A DNA stretch of 64,000 nucleotides. Origin: Microvelia longipes. Taxonomy: Eukaryota > Arthropoda > Insecta > Hemiptera > Veliidae. This document shows, in pieces, positions 26,286-37,861 of the stretch (position 1 is the first letter of the stretch; the number at the start of each line of letters is the position of its first letter). A model generated the notes under the pieces. It had not been told where the DNA came from. It did no database searches and worked only from the letters and a program-made list of their open reading frames with translations. The stretch spans positions 31,115,867 to 31,179,866 of the forward strand of contig JACMZG010001911.1 of the NCBI GenBank assembly GCA_018340805.1, written 5' to 3'. The translations under genes and the position numbers were made by a program.

Positions 26286-26335
26286 CACGCATTTTAAATG
26301 AAATTCGCCCGACAGCGGACCAGCGTGCCGGAATT
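26286..26335 (-). repeat. Dispersed repeat shared with 30402-30435
   Basis: The complement of GAAATTCGCCCGACAGCGGACCAGCGTGCC matches the phrase GGCACCCTGGTCCGCTTGCCGAGCGAATTTC at 30405-30434. The element is not identified. In both places it flanks a foldback unit. Confidence 0.55.
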
Positions 26336-26339
26336 TTAT

Positions 26340-26440
26340 TTACCTAAATCTATGTAGATTTCTTTTTAGCGAATTTTCATAATGAAAATGACGCTTATGA
26401 GGTTGTTCGGATGACGGAAGATGAGGGTGGGAGTGAGTGG
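26340..26440 (-). repeat. Dispersed TA-flanked repeat, inverted copy
   Basis: GCTTATGAGGTTGTTCGGATGACGGAAGATGAGGGTGGGAG is the inverted form of the CCTCATAAGC plus pyrimidine-tract repeat, and a TA array follows on the right, as expected for the inverted orientation. Confidence 0.5.
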
Positions 26441-26495
26441 AATCGGTTCCTATTGGCTTCCTGATAACAAAAATATATGTCCAAAAAAAGTTTAT

Positions 26496-26498
26496 ATA

Positions 26499-26597
<99 letters not shown>

Positions 26598-26614
26598 ATA
26601 TATATATATATGTA
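26496..26614. repeat. (TA)n microsatellite, interrupted
   Basis: TA array with AATA, GTGTATA and ATGTATGT interruptions. Confidence 0.95.
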
Positions 26615-27059
26615 TGTAAGAGATTCTACCCTTTCGTATGGCGAACGATAACTCTCGAAGGCGTTCTCAAATTGAAACGAAACTTTGCAAATCGCGAGAT
26701 GTTGAGGAGGTTACGAGGCCTATTGTTTATAAAACATTATGACGTCATCAACCAAATTATGACGTCATAATAGTTAAGTTATTTCAACCTTAAGATTTTA
26801 CTCAAATAAACAATTTGTTTACAAAAAAATTTGACATTTTTCTTTAAATTTTTAAACAATCATAAATGTAAGTAAGTGTTGAAGTTGTCTTTATATGGTC
26901 GAAGTCATTCTAAAACCATTGCGACCGGTTTCAGCTCAATCAGACAATCTTTAGTGACGGAAACGGTATTTTTATTTAAAAACAAAAATCCTGAATAATA
27001 TATTTTTGTTTAATTAAATCTTAGTATTAATAGTATCTTAGAGTATTAATAAAATCTTA
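26615..27059. other. No gene seen
   Basis: Contains a local direct repeat ATTATGACGTCATCAACCAAATTATGACGTCATAA (26737-26772), i.e. two TGACGTCA palindromes 23 bp apart; these match the CRE/ATF consensus but have no gene beside them. Confidence 0.5.
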
Positions 27060-27305
27060 ATTAGTAAAATCAAATTTGTGAGAAAGCCTATCAGGCCCGC
27101 GAAGCGGGCCTGTGTGGAGAGGCTGTGAAAATTCGCTAGATACATGGCAAAATGCCATGTAACAAGAACAATGATGAAACAACACATAATACAAAACAAC
27201 AACAATGTGGCCGCGAAGCGGCCCGGTGGGCCGACGCCGCGGAGCGGACGAGGCGCGAAGCGCCGAGGCCGCGTAGCGGCTACGGGCCGAAGGCCCGTAT
27301 TTTAT
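27060..27305 (+). repeat. Repeat with a cluster of GC-rich GAA-triloop hairpins
   Basis: Six short hairpins lie within about 206 bp: 27093-27111 (AGGCCCGC-GAA-GCGGGCCT), 27209-27223 (GGCCGC-GAA-GCGGCC), about 27235-27248 (GCCGC-GGA-GCGGA, imperfect), 27252-27264 (GGCGC-GAA-GCGCC), 27268-27280 (GCCGC-GTA-GCGGC) and 27282-27298 (ACGGGCC-GAA-GGCCCGT). The stems differ in sequence but remain paired, and most loops are GAA. d(GCGAAGC) is known as an exceptionally stable DNA mini-hairpin. A palindrome CATGGCAAAATGCCATG lies at 27144-27160. The GC content is in sharp contrast with the surroundings. The open frame at 27152-27349 is considered chance. Confidence 0.85.
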
Positions 27306-27420
27306 TTCTAATTATTTTTGATTTCGGCATTTTTTATCTTTTTCATTAGTTTCTTTTCTCTCTTTCTTATCCTATTATTTTTTTATTAGGTGTAGTCTTA
27401 TATTTTATTTTTCATAGTTC

Positions 27421-27460
27421 ACACACTAATGATGACCGAATGGTTGAAAGCTGGCTCTAT
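27421..27460 (+). repeat. CACTAATGATGA...TTGAAAGCTGGC motif, copy 1
   Basis: CACACTAATGATGA-CCGAATGG-TTGAAAGCTGGCT. The same frame with a different short stem (ATCTGTTAAGAT) is found at 45716-45748 inside a MITE-like hairpin. TGATGA - stem - GAAA superficially resembles a hammerhead core, but the C before TGATGA is absent and extra TT precedes GAAA. Confidence 0.4.
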
Positions 27461-28789
27461 CTAAAAATATTTTATATTTATTGAAAAACTTGGGTGATAA
27501 TTAAAATCTAATTTAATGCTAAAAAAATATTCATTAATAAAAGATTATAATTTTCTTAATAAGTAACTAGGTATGAGTAACTCAATAACGTCACAATAGG
27601 CAATCAAAAATCAATAATAACATCCTTAGGTTCACAACATCATTGGTTCTTTAGTCACTCTCAATCATAGTAATTTAATTTATTAGTTTTATTTTTTCTG
27701 TTTTCATGACTTCACTACAAAGAATTAAATTACTTCTAAGCTCCAATTCCCTGATACTGTTCGCACGTGCGAAATAAAGACTTTGCGGCAGTTCATCGCC
27801 TTTTAAAATCGTGTAGAAATCTATTTAACAACAAAACTAATAAATCATACCCATATAAGATTATTATATCTAATTATTAGCGTTAAATGGGGTTTTAATT
27901 AAATATAAATTAAAAGTAAACTATATAAGGAATTAATTAACTATTATTAGTAGTAACAAAGTAAATAATTAGTAATTAATGGAAGATTGTAGTAATTAAA
28001 ACGTATAATTAAGAGCGAAGTGAAAACATAATGATTAAAATGACAGATCTGATCTAATTAAGATTTCCAAGGCGTGGTTTTGTTCTGCTACAAATAATAA
28101 ATTACTGTTTTGTCCACTAAGAAAATAGTTTCTCACTGTAATACAACTTGGTCAATTTGTCAAATAGTTTTAAAAAATATAATCGCTTGTCCCTCTGTCG
28201 CATTAGTTATGAAAAGCGGCAATCAATTTTATTTATCGATTGTTAATTAGTGATAGTGTCGGAGAATAAGACTATTGCTAATATCTTAGGTCAAATATTG
28301 GCTCTTTTTAGGTCCCTTTTCCTTCCACAAGGACTATTTTTGTCTGATTTAGATACTGCTTTTTTAGCAAATTTCCTTTGGAACAAATTCGCTAATGGGA
28401 TAAGCATCATGGCGGGAGTCAATCCTCGGACCATTACACAAATCCGTTTCAGATTTCCCTAATCACAAAAAAATACGTTTTGCGAAACTTCATATATCCC
28501 TTGCTTATCGGCCATGTTTTAGGTTTTCTGGTAATTGACCACCGTTTTTTCGACTTTTCGGTCTCTTTGGACCAGATTTATTCGTTTCTCTTGTCTCCCT
28601 TGGTTTTGAAGATTTTATTAATTATATCACAGATTGTAAGCATGCTCTTTGGTAGTATGTATTATTTAAGTAGTATGAAGTAAATTTTTAGGGTATAAAC
28701 ACGGGGTACTTAAAAATAATAGTCTCTTAGTATAAAGTCTAAACTTCTCTTTACTTTTTTCTTATTTATATCCTATTTATCATTTAAAA
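27461..28789. other. No recognised gene; two unassigned open frames
   Basis: The region is AT-rich. Two adjacent open frames (28250-28462 and 28480-28683, both +) give hydrophobic 70- and 67-residue products without known motifs. They could be decayed coding sequence, but nothing identifies it. Confidence 0.45.
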
Positions 28790-29330
28790 AAATCGAAACC
28801 GTGATTTCACCTAAATTATTAGTTCAGTAAAACCTCCAGAGCAGTTTTTACCAAGTTTACTGTCTGTAAGTGTGTGTGTGTATCTGTTATCATCTTAGCT
28901 CCTAGAGAGAGCTAAGATGATAACAGATGAGCTAAGAGTTTGAGAGAGTTGAAACTTGAAAAATAGAGTAAAAAAGTTTCGAAGAGAGTTAAAACTTGGT
29001 ACAAAAATTACTCGTTGGGTCTAGTTGTGCTATCCAAAAATATTTTTTAAGGCATTATATTAATAGGAAATTATGACTAGCAAATTTTAATTTTAATTTT
29101 ATTAGACGCGGAAAAATAGTTTGACCAATTTGACATGTAGCACAATTTTAGTCATATATAAGATCAACATAAGAGCTAAGTTTCATTTCATTATCAGCAT
29201 TAGTTCAATTTTTATCGAATTACTCATGTTTTTCAGAAAAAAATGTAAAAAAATTAATCCAAGTGAAATTATATTTAGTTTACACCTTTAAGTAACAAAA
29301 AAGTATACTAAGCTTTGTTTCATTACGACA
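28790..29330 (+). mobile_element. 5S-type dispersed repeat, 5' portion
   Basis: Plus-oriented blocks ATCGAAACCGTGATTTCACC, TTCAG...CCTCC, GTCTGTAAGTGTGTGTG, ATCTGTTATCATCTTAGCTCC, GAGAGTTGAAACTTG, TCTAGTTGTGCTATCC, GACGCGGAAAAATAG, GCATTAGTTCAATTTTTATCG match the family. The copy ends at the TA array, before the 5S-like block. A local inverted duplication lies at 28882-28928. Confidence 0.65.
28882..28928. repeat. 20-bp perfect palindrome
   Basis: ATCTGTTATCATCTTAGCTC and its exact complement are separated by 7 nt. The sequence is normally single-copy in the 5S-type repeat (GTTATCATTGTAGCTCC), so the second arm is a local inverted duplication in this copy. Confidence 0.9.
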
Positions 29331-29338
29331 TATATAGG

Positions 29339-29379
<41 letters not shown>

Positions 29380-29425
29380 TATATATATATATATATATTA
29401 TATATATATATATTATATATATATA

Positions 29426-29480
<55 letters not shown>

Positions 29481-29500
29481 TATATATATATATATATATA
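29331..29500. repeat. (TA)n microsatellite, interrupted
   Basis: TA array broken repeatedly by TATTATA phase shifts. Confidence 0.95.
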
Positions 29501-30113
29501 TGAACTAATAGGGATAATTCATAAATAAAATTTACATAAAGATGATGATAACATAAAAGTGATTACTTAGAGATGATAAAATTCTTATACAGACAATAAT
29601 ACTTTTTTTCGCCAATATATTCCTTCCTTGTATAATATAGTTAAATAAATACAACGGTTAGCTCTATAAACTATCATGTCAGATATTACATAGCAAATTG
29701 TTTTTAAATTAACTAATAAAAGAAATTTTTATAAACATATCATATAATTTAATTTTCGAACCCTAACTGTGAAAGGAAGTTAATTTTCTATTTTCAAAAA
29801 AAAATATAACTGATGAACTGATAATAGATGAATCTATAATAGAACAATAATAAAAGGTTTCCATTAGAAGCATCAGATAGCGCCAACAATACAACTGGCA
29901 TGGCTGCCTGCCTTAATTACTCTCTTATTATGAGCCATAGGCCCAATTTTTATACTTCTAAATTACTTTTTCAAAAAGGAAGTCATTAATAGAAATTAGT
30001 CATTTATTTTGACTTCTTCACCGAAAAATTAGTGATGGGATGGTATCTCTATGAGAGGAGATGCGGGTGTCAAAATATAATTAATCAAAATGTCTCAGTC
30101 ATTTGTAAGTTCT
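29501..30113. other. No gene seen
   Basis: AT-rich DNA. TAGGGATAATTCATAAATAAAATTTACA at 29508-29535 distantly resembles the outer part of the PLE tails (GGATAAGGTTATGAATAAAAACAC), but there is no CTGATGA block. Confidence 0.45.
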
Positions 30114-30400
30114 TTTTACTTTTCCTAATTTATACCGTAGGTATATAGGAAAAGTATTGTATTTGTTAAAAATAATATTTTGTAATATCACTATAACAAG
30201 GCATAATGACTCAGCAAAAATTAATAAAACACATGCAATCAAATATAGTACCAACATATGTACTAAATTTCATCACATTATTAGAAATAGTTCAATTTTC
30301 ATCGAATGACATATTTTTTTAAATTTTTAAAAAATCGAAAAATAATCTAATTGAATTAAAATTCAAGTACGAATGTATCCCTTTACGTAACAAAAAATGC
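30114..30400 (+). mobile_element. 5S-type dispersed repeat, internally deleted 5' part
   Basis: It starts with the family 5' end TTTTACTTTTCCTAATTTATACCGTAGGTATATAGGAAAAG, jumps to TAATGACTCAGC, then CTAAATTTCATCACATTATTAG and AGTTCAATTTTCATCGAATGAC. No 5S block is present. Confidence 0.55.
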
Positions 30401-30445
30401 TGGCACCCTGGTCCGCTTGCCGAGCGAATTTCCTTTAAAATACTT

Positions 30446-31342
30446 ATAGTTCAAGAGCCAGGCCTAAAAATGTGACTCATTTTGTACTACTTCAGACCAG
30501 ATTTTTCTAAAAATATACCTTAAAGTATAAAGAAAGAACATAGTCTGCCTATCCAGAGTGGAGCACTTATATGATTGTGCATGTTTAAAATTTTATAAAA
30601 TCGCACCAATTTCAGTGATCTTGAAATAAGTTTTCTGTAGGTATCAGTTTTCTGTAGGTCGTGTGCAAAACACGAAGAGAACATTTTTTCAAAGGTGATA
30701 AAATGTTCAACAAAACGTGTGTTTAATCGTCAAAATCGGATAGCTTCCACCAAAGTTATGAAATTTGTTAAATGGACAAAAAAATTCACGAAAAGCCAAT
30801 AAATTTGTAAAGAAATTCACTAACTTTGTATAAATTATATAATTTTATGAGGAAGTGGTCAGATAGGTAAAGAAGTATATAATATACTTATATTATATAA
30901 TTATATTATATAACTTATATAATTATATATATAATATATAAAAAAATATAACTTCCTCATAAAATTATATAGTTTAAATAGTTTGGTCAATAATTTTATA
31001 TTAATTTTGTATAATTTAACCATTTTTGGAAAAAATGGTTAACTTTGGTTGTATAGCTATTCGATTTAGATGATTAAACACTCGTTTTATTGAACATTCT
31101 ATTTACCTTAAAAAATGTTCTCTTCGTGTTTTGCACACGACCTACAGAAAACCACTTTTTTCAAAAAACTGAAATTTGTGCGATTTTATAAAATTTTAAA
31201 CATACACAATCATATGAAGGGCTCCAGACTGGATAGGCAGACTATGTTTTTTCTTTATAGTTTAAGGTATATTTTTAGAAAAATCTGGTCTGAAGTAGTA
31301 CAAAATGAGTCAAATTATTTCAGGTCCGGCTCTTGGACTATT
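30446..31342. mobile_element. Foldback element 1
   Basis: Long terminal inverted repeats: the left arm begins TTCAAGAGCCAGGCCTAAAAATGTGACTC and the right arm ends GAGTCAAATTATTTCAGGTCCGGCTCTTGGA. Paired blocks include GCCTATCCAGAGTGGAGC / GCTCCAGACTGGATAGGC and GGTCGTGTGCAAAACACGAAG / CTTCGTGTTTTGCACACGACC. The arms are about 400 bp, with an AT-rich centre that folds again (30840-30960). There is no transposase. The 98-residue open frame at 31115-31411 is arm sequence, not a gene. Confidence 0.8.
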
Positions 31343-31499
31343 ACTTTCTTGCGTACCAATCCAGTTGCTCAGGTTTATGCTATTGTCGGAACACTTTTAC
31401 ACTTCTGTTAATTCATATGGATTTTTAAAGGAAATGGAAAAAACTACATATTACCTGAAATATTGCTCTACATATTAGACAGTCATACAAACCTAATTT

Positions 31500-31760
31500 T
31501 ATTTCCTAAATTATCCGTTTCAGGTGTTTTTAAGATCTCCTGAGTGGATTTCACAAAGTTGTTTGCGTTTGTGTGTATGTCTGTGTGTTATTATTAAATT
31601 ACACACATGTGTTATTGTATTGTATCTATGTGTGTGTATGTCTATGTTCGCTGGGTATTTTTGCTAAAGAGTTGAAACTTAGTCAAAAAATCAATTTTTA
31701 GATGTAGTTGTGCTATCCGAAAAAAAAATGATTTTATAATGATATAAACCCGCAATAATA
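31500..31760 (+). mobile_element. 5S-type dispersed repeat, head fragment
   Basis: ATTATCCGTTTCAGGTG, TCTCCTGAGTGGATTTCACAAAG, GAGTTGAAACTTAGTC, GATGTAGTTGTGCTATCCG and ACCCGCAATAATA appear in family order. TG-rich expansions (TGTGTGTATGTC) separate the blocks. The 5S portion is absent. Confidence 0.6.
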
Positions 31761-32053
31761 ACTTTAAAAAATAGGTTATGAAATCAGAGTAAAATTAGTA
31801 AATATTGAAGACTTTAGTCCTCTACAATTTTTCTGTTTTATTTACATTAACAACGGCTACAATTATTTTGCTAAAACTGAAATTAATATAATTAATAAAC
31901 TTAAAATTTGTTGGTTATGGTTGTTTGTTTTAGTTTATTTTTATGTTTACATTTTTTTACAGTAAAGTGACTTTACTTCAGCGTCTTATAATTATATACA
32001 TCACTGCTATAAGCATTTTATATATGCTTTACTATCTTATGTATACCCTTCTT

Positions 32054-32060
<7 letters not shown>
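31761..32060. other. No gene seen
   Basis: AT-rich non-coding DNA. Confidence 0.5.

Positions 32061-32143
<83 letters not shown>
32061..32143. repeat. (TA)n microsatellite
   Basis: TA array with TAATA and TTATA phase shifts. Confidence 0.95.
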
Positions 32144-33175
32144 CTGTGTGTGTTGTGTGAGTGAAATGATATTTTTCACATTAATAGCAACAAAATATTA
32201 ATTAAATAACAACTATATAATAAATTAAATAAATAAAATTGTACCATCTTACAAGTGTGTATTAAATACAGTGTGGTACGCCCAGCAACGTGTGTGGTCC
32301 AAAGTAGGTGTGGCTCTAACCCAGTCGCATGTTACCCCCACTACATCACGACTTACTACTTTAAGTCTAATAAAGCCCTACTACTTAAACTAAGCTATCC
32401 AATCAAAGCACTCTTAGTGTGAACCACATTCAACAAATACGTTTAAGCAATACTTTGCATAAAATAGTAGTTACAGCAATATAATTAATACGAAAATATG
32501 TTAATAACTCTAATTATTAATGCGACAAAAGATAGAAGAAAGTTTACGCCTAAAGATTGTCTCTACTAAACTTGTTTTCGTTAAATAAGTTAGGTTCTGA
32601 TGTTAGTATGCAAAACACGCAGAGAAAATGTTAAAAGCTGATCAATTTTCGCAAAAATTAAGCATATATACAAATTTATTGGTGTGATGATTCAAATTTT
32701 ACGTAAAAAATTGTTTAACCTGTCAAAAAATTACGTTTATTACAAAATTCGTATCAACGAAATAGATAATAATAAGGCAACCAAGTATAGACAGCCACAT
32801 ACCTCTTTTATGCAATAAGTTTGATATATTTTTGTGTTAATAATTTAATATAAAATTATTTATATAAATCATAAATTAAACAATTTATAAATTATAATTT
32901 ATTTTAATTATTATAATAAAATAATAATTATAATTTAACAATATAATATAATTATAGGGTATTTATAGTAATATGTTTTTAAATTGTAATTTTAATAACT
33001 TTTGGACTAATTGTAATTACAATTAAATTAATGATGACTTCAGTCCTTTTTTAAAAATGTATTTATAATAAATTGATGAAGAGTTTTCGCCCATGGATCC
33101 TGAACTTTGTCAGTTATTGAAATTGACAAGTTGAAAAAGGGAGGAGAGGAAATTAAAAAATTATTGTATTAGCAA
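32144..33175. other. No gene seen
   Basis: AT-rich DNA. 32605-32640 (TGCAAAACACGCAGAGAAAATGTT) resembles the foldback arm phrase TGCAAAACACGAAGAGAAC and may be a decayed relative. 32280-32400 is less AT-rich and unidentified. Confidence 0.45.
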
Positions 33176-33235
33176 AACGTCCGAAACCGGGATGACACCT
33201 GAATTATTTGTTTCAGGTGTTTTTGAAACTCGATT
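33176..33235 (+). repeat. 5S-type repeat head fragment
   Basis: AAAACGTCCGAAACCGGGATGACACCTGAATTATTTGTTTCAGGTGTTTTTGAA matches the CCGAAACCGG...TTTCAGG block of the family. Confidence 0.5.
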
Positions 33236-33376
33236 TTTTAATAAAAAAAGTTTTTTTTTTATATTAATAATGTTTACATTTTAATATAATGTAACAAAAA
33301 TGGATTTTTGTAAAAATGGATTTTTTTAAATTGTATGTCTGCTAATAGCAAAGTTGCATAACTTCAACAGAATTTG

Positions 33377-33778
33377 TAATTATTTAAAAACGATCTACTT
33401 GTAATATCTTCGTAATAATTTAAAAACGATCTACTTGTAATGTATTTAATACTACTTGTAAATCTTCGTAATAATTCAAAAACGATCTACTTGTAATATA
33501 TTTGCAATAATTTAAAAACAATCTACTTGTACTATCTTTGTAATAATTTAAAAACGATCTACTTGTAATATCTATGTAATAATTTAAAAACGATCTACTT
33601 GTAATATCTATGTAATAATTTAAAAACGATCAACTTTTAATATCTTTGTAATAATTTAAAAACGATAGACTTGTAATATATTTGTAATAATTTAAAAACA
33701 ATCAACTTGTAGTATCTTAAAATAATTTAAAAACGATCAACTTGTAATATCTTTGTAATAATTTAAAAACGGTTTACC
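33377..33778. repeat. 36-bp minisatellite, about 11 units
   Basis: Unit AATAATTTAAAAACGATC followed by TACTTGTAATATCTTTGT. Ten or eleven units in the same orientation, most exactly 36 bp. The second unit is expanded by an internal partial duplication (TACTTGTAA twice). Substitutions concentrate in CGATCTACTTG and in the last six bases. Confidence 0.95.
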
Positions 33779-36700
33779 AATTGAAAAGATAAACACTTTA
33801 ACAGCACATATAGAAGTAAAATATTATTCAACTTTATCTAAAAATCTAGTACAGTCACAGAGCAGTACAATAATGTTAGCAATATGAAAATGAGAAAACA
33901 TCCAAATGAGAACAGGTTATAAGAATATATTTCATACTATCTCGATAGTAAATCTAGAAGAAAATTTTTGTAGTTATTAGCCTTGCTTTGAAAGGCAAAA
34001 ATGCCTTTCTGTAATTTACAAGAAAATTAAAGGATAATTCATTACAGCAAAGCAAACGTAAAGCTTTAATCTTCATAATCTGTGTGGATTTAATATTCGT
34101 ATGCATAAAGCATTATTATATAGCTAATAAGAGTTCGTTATTACTACTAATTATCTACTACAATGAGGATAGGCTTGTAAATATTTCAATACGATTCCTG
34201 ATAGTATTTGTTATGAGGTTGAATTTTTTGTTTTAATTTTAGCACGTAACGTATGAGATTACTTTTTTACAGCAATTTTCTCTTATATTATTCTTTTAAC
34301 TTTGTTATATTATTTGTTACTCGTAATTGCTTGTTAGGAAAAGAATTATAAACTATATATTTCAATCTATTTAGATCATTTTCGCAAGTAAAATTAAAAA
34401 CAAAAGTACAAAATAAATGAATAAAAATAAAATAATAAGACTAGGAACCTATACATCCAAGAATTATAATTTTATTAAAAATACTTACTGTAAAGAACAT
34501 GAACTACATGAACAATGAATTAAATAATAAAGACAAATTTAACAGAATTAAAATTCAAATTATACTAAAACAAATTAAAAAGGTTAAACACAAAAAACAA
34601 GACGTAAGGTAACAGACCAAAACAAAACATAAGATGTTACATCTTTTTTTCTAGTTTTCAGGAATATTATAATAATACCCTTTAGTATAAGCAATAGTCT
34701 TAATTAAAACACTATATAAATATAGAAAATAATGTCGGATTTTTACTTTTTCTGACCTTCTATTGTAAAAATACAAAAAAAAATATTTTTAGTGTTCACC
34801 CTAAAAATACCTTTTCCTTGTTTTAATTAACATTAAAACTAACTCCCTAATCATCAAGTCCTAATAATTTCAAGATCGAGCGCAGCGAGATAGAAATATT
34901 ATTTTCTGATTGGGGCAAACATAACATTCTGAGGACGATTATTAAGAGTCAAAATTGGGAGGGAAAGTACCAAGGTTTTCCGTACCTTGGTTCGGAAAAT
35001 AATTTTTTAATGTTTATTTAAATAAATTCCAATTGATTATTTAAATATAATTAATAGTAAATAGTTTTTTGTTGACAGACATTATTAGGAATAATGGGAA
35101 GTCTTTTAAAGTAAACTATTAAGAAAAACAATATTGTAAATTAATAATTTATTGTGATAAAAGAAAACAAAAATAAAAGATTTTTTTCTTTAATTAAATG
35201 AAACTTCCTATAAATTAGATATAATCCTGTATTTTAACATCATATGAATTGTTCGGTAACAATAAAACTTCCAAATGATGAATGAAACGAATTGCAGAGA
35301 AGAAGTGCAGATGTTACTCGATCTAGTGTTGTGTTTTATAAATGATATTAGCATTTAGGGCCACACAGGAAATCCCAGGAAACATATATTTGAGCGTATC
35401 TCAGGATAGAGCCACCAGGTGAGTAAAGACTGACAAATACGTGATGAAGTTAGACTTACCTGTATTTAAAACTTCTTGAAAGGTTTCAAACCTCACGGCT
35501 TAGAGTTAAAATAAAGATCTCTTTATTTGTTATTATTTACTAAACAAACCACTTTACAGGACCACCCAATTTAAAAAAATCATACTCAGGTTAAGTTAGC
35601 AAATGTTTACTGTTACAGATACAACAACATATACTGAATATTGGGTGGTCTAATAAAATTGTCTTATTGTAAAAACATATTTTGGTAAACAGTCTAGTCA
35701 TTGTAGTTTATTTTTATACGTTACTTATTAAACTTCAAAAATGTTACTTTGGGAATGTGTTCTCATGAGAAATAATGCCCTTCATTTTTTATCACATACT
35801 AAAATTGAAATGGGCGAGACCTCATTTCAACTTTCAATTTTATCTAATTTATTTCCAAATTTTATTTAGTTTTTGCTGTGTCATTATTTTGATTTAGCGA
35901 ATGAATTGTAATAATGATGTTGAGTCGAGTGAATACACAAAAACTGACAACAATGTAAAAAACTGAACCGCTGTAGAGTACTGAGCGCGGAACTTATAGG
36001 TGCCTGAAGATGTTTCCAACAGAAACAAATAGGCAACTTCAGCTCAATGATCAAAACAATCTCCACCTCAAGACTCAGTCCTTCTAGTATTAAATATCTT
36101 TACTTAGCAAAGTATTTATTATAAAATATTTTATCTATTTTACAAAAATGTTTCAGCTAATTTTGTTTATTTGTTGTATTTAAAAGTGCACGCCTTTTAA
36201 ATATTGTTAATTCGTATGGTTGAATAAATTAAGGGGTTTAAACAATTTAGAATAATAACAGATGTTGAGAAAATTTTGAGATTATTTTAAAACGTGTCAT
36301 AATAGTGGCAAAGTCATAAAATCATTTCCTTCGTTACCTTTCTTAAACGTAGTTGCAGGTAAAAATAATGTCAATTTTTAAACAACATACCTTTGAAAAG
36401 AGGGTAGTGTTTTCAAAATATTGAGTTCGTTCTTTCCTTCCCCATTACATGAAAGAAGACTGGTAATTTGGCGTAGCAAAAAAATTGAGAAGAAACTGAC
36501 ACATAGACGAGATGAAACGAATTATGAAATGATTTTGACATGATGGGTTCACAAAATAGGAGAAGGGTATTAGAAGGGCTTAAAAAGTCAAACTTGAAGA
36601 AAATCCCTTGGGAAAAGGCTCAATTCCCTTTGGTGCTAATGTTCTGATTTTAGTGCAAAAATAAATAAAGCTGTCTGTTGGTCTTTTAAAGTTCTACAGT

Positions 36701-37773
36701 TTTGTAGTTCTACATAAATTTGTTTACTCTGTCAGGTATTATTTATTAATTTATTTTATCAAAGAGATCAGGCCCAGCTTTGTTGAGGTGCTAACAATAG
36801 TTTTCTCTAAATAAAGTAATATTCCGAAAAATGCTTTATGGGTATCTACGTTTTTCTCGTTAAATTAAAAATATTTTTTCCCCTAGAAAAATCACAACTG
36901 AGCGCGTAGATTCAGGCTTGGAGGTATTAATTTAATTTAAATAACTATCCTGATAGCATTAGTGTCCTAAAACAATAATATATTCTTTCAGCAAATTTTC
37001 AAAGAAAATATAACCACAATTTCGATTTTACTTTATTAAACCATACAGGACAATTGTAATGTACATAATTTCTTCAAAGAAAGATATTCGAGGAAAATTA
37101 TAGTCAACGAAAATAGATTTGTTCTTATTACTTTTTCTATTATTATAAAACAAGGGCATCAGAGTAAAATTTTCCCATAAAATTTCGCAAAGTGAACAAT
37201 AGGAGTATAATATTTTAAATAATTTGTCTATTGAGATCAATATGCCAATAAGTATAAAAATATGATCAAAGCTTGCTTTGATCCTTAATAAATAAAAAAA
37301 CTAAAAATTGGACTTTCAAATGTAATTATGTTGAAAAAAATGTGTTTCTATCACACCATAATCAGAATGAAACAAAAGAATTCGAAAATTTTCTTTTGTC
37401 GCTTAAAAACCTATCACTTTATAAGGTAAGAACCTGTCGAAAATTGTGGACTCTTTTGGCTAATATAAAAAACAACTTGGTCAGATTGACGCGGGACCGC
37501 TGAGGCGTGGCCTCCCACGACAGGCTTGCCATCAATTTCAACTTTTTTTTACACATCGATTTAAAGAAAGTTCTTAATTTTTTTTAAACAATTCCATTGT
37601 TTTTTTTATTTTTCTCTTTTTTCAATATCAGTTCATCAATTTAAGATTATCACACAATTTGAAATTGAACAGTGGTATCAATATTTATACCGCAAGACAA
37701 TGCGTGCGACAGGGTTATATTATTAGTATTAAAAAAACGATTTCGCCAACTTAAATTAATTCTTATAGTGTAG

Positions 37774-37777
<4 letters not shown>
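33779..37777. other. No gene seen; minor repeats
   Basis: AT-rich DNA. At 34870-34985 GATCGAGCGCAGCGAGATAG, TTCTGAGGACGATTATTAAGAG and GGGAAAGTACCAAGGTTTTCCGTACC resemble the tail of the 5S-type repeat in plus orientation (low confidence). A small hairpin at 35560-35650 has arms GACCACCCAAT / ATTGGGTGGTC. The palindrome GATCAAAGC-TTG-CTTTGATC lies near 37263. The short open frames have no recognised domain. Confidence 0.45.
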
Positions 37778-37811
<34 letters not shown>

Positions 37812-37816
37812 ATATA

Positions 37817-37860
<44 letters not shown>
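37778..37860. repeat. (TA)n microsatellite
   Basis: TA array with AATAATATAATATAATA interruption in the middle. Confidence 0.95.

Positions 37861-37861
<1 letters not shown>

Noticed and set aside
31115..31411. 98-residue open frame, and the similar 94-residue frame at 40594-40878
   Set aside because: The two are similar because they lie in the arms of the two foldback elements, which also pair with non-coding opposite arms.
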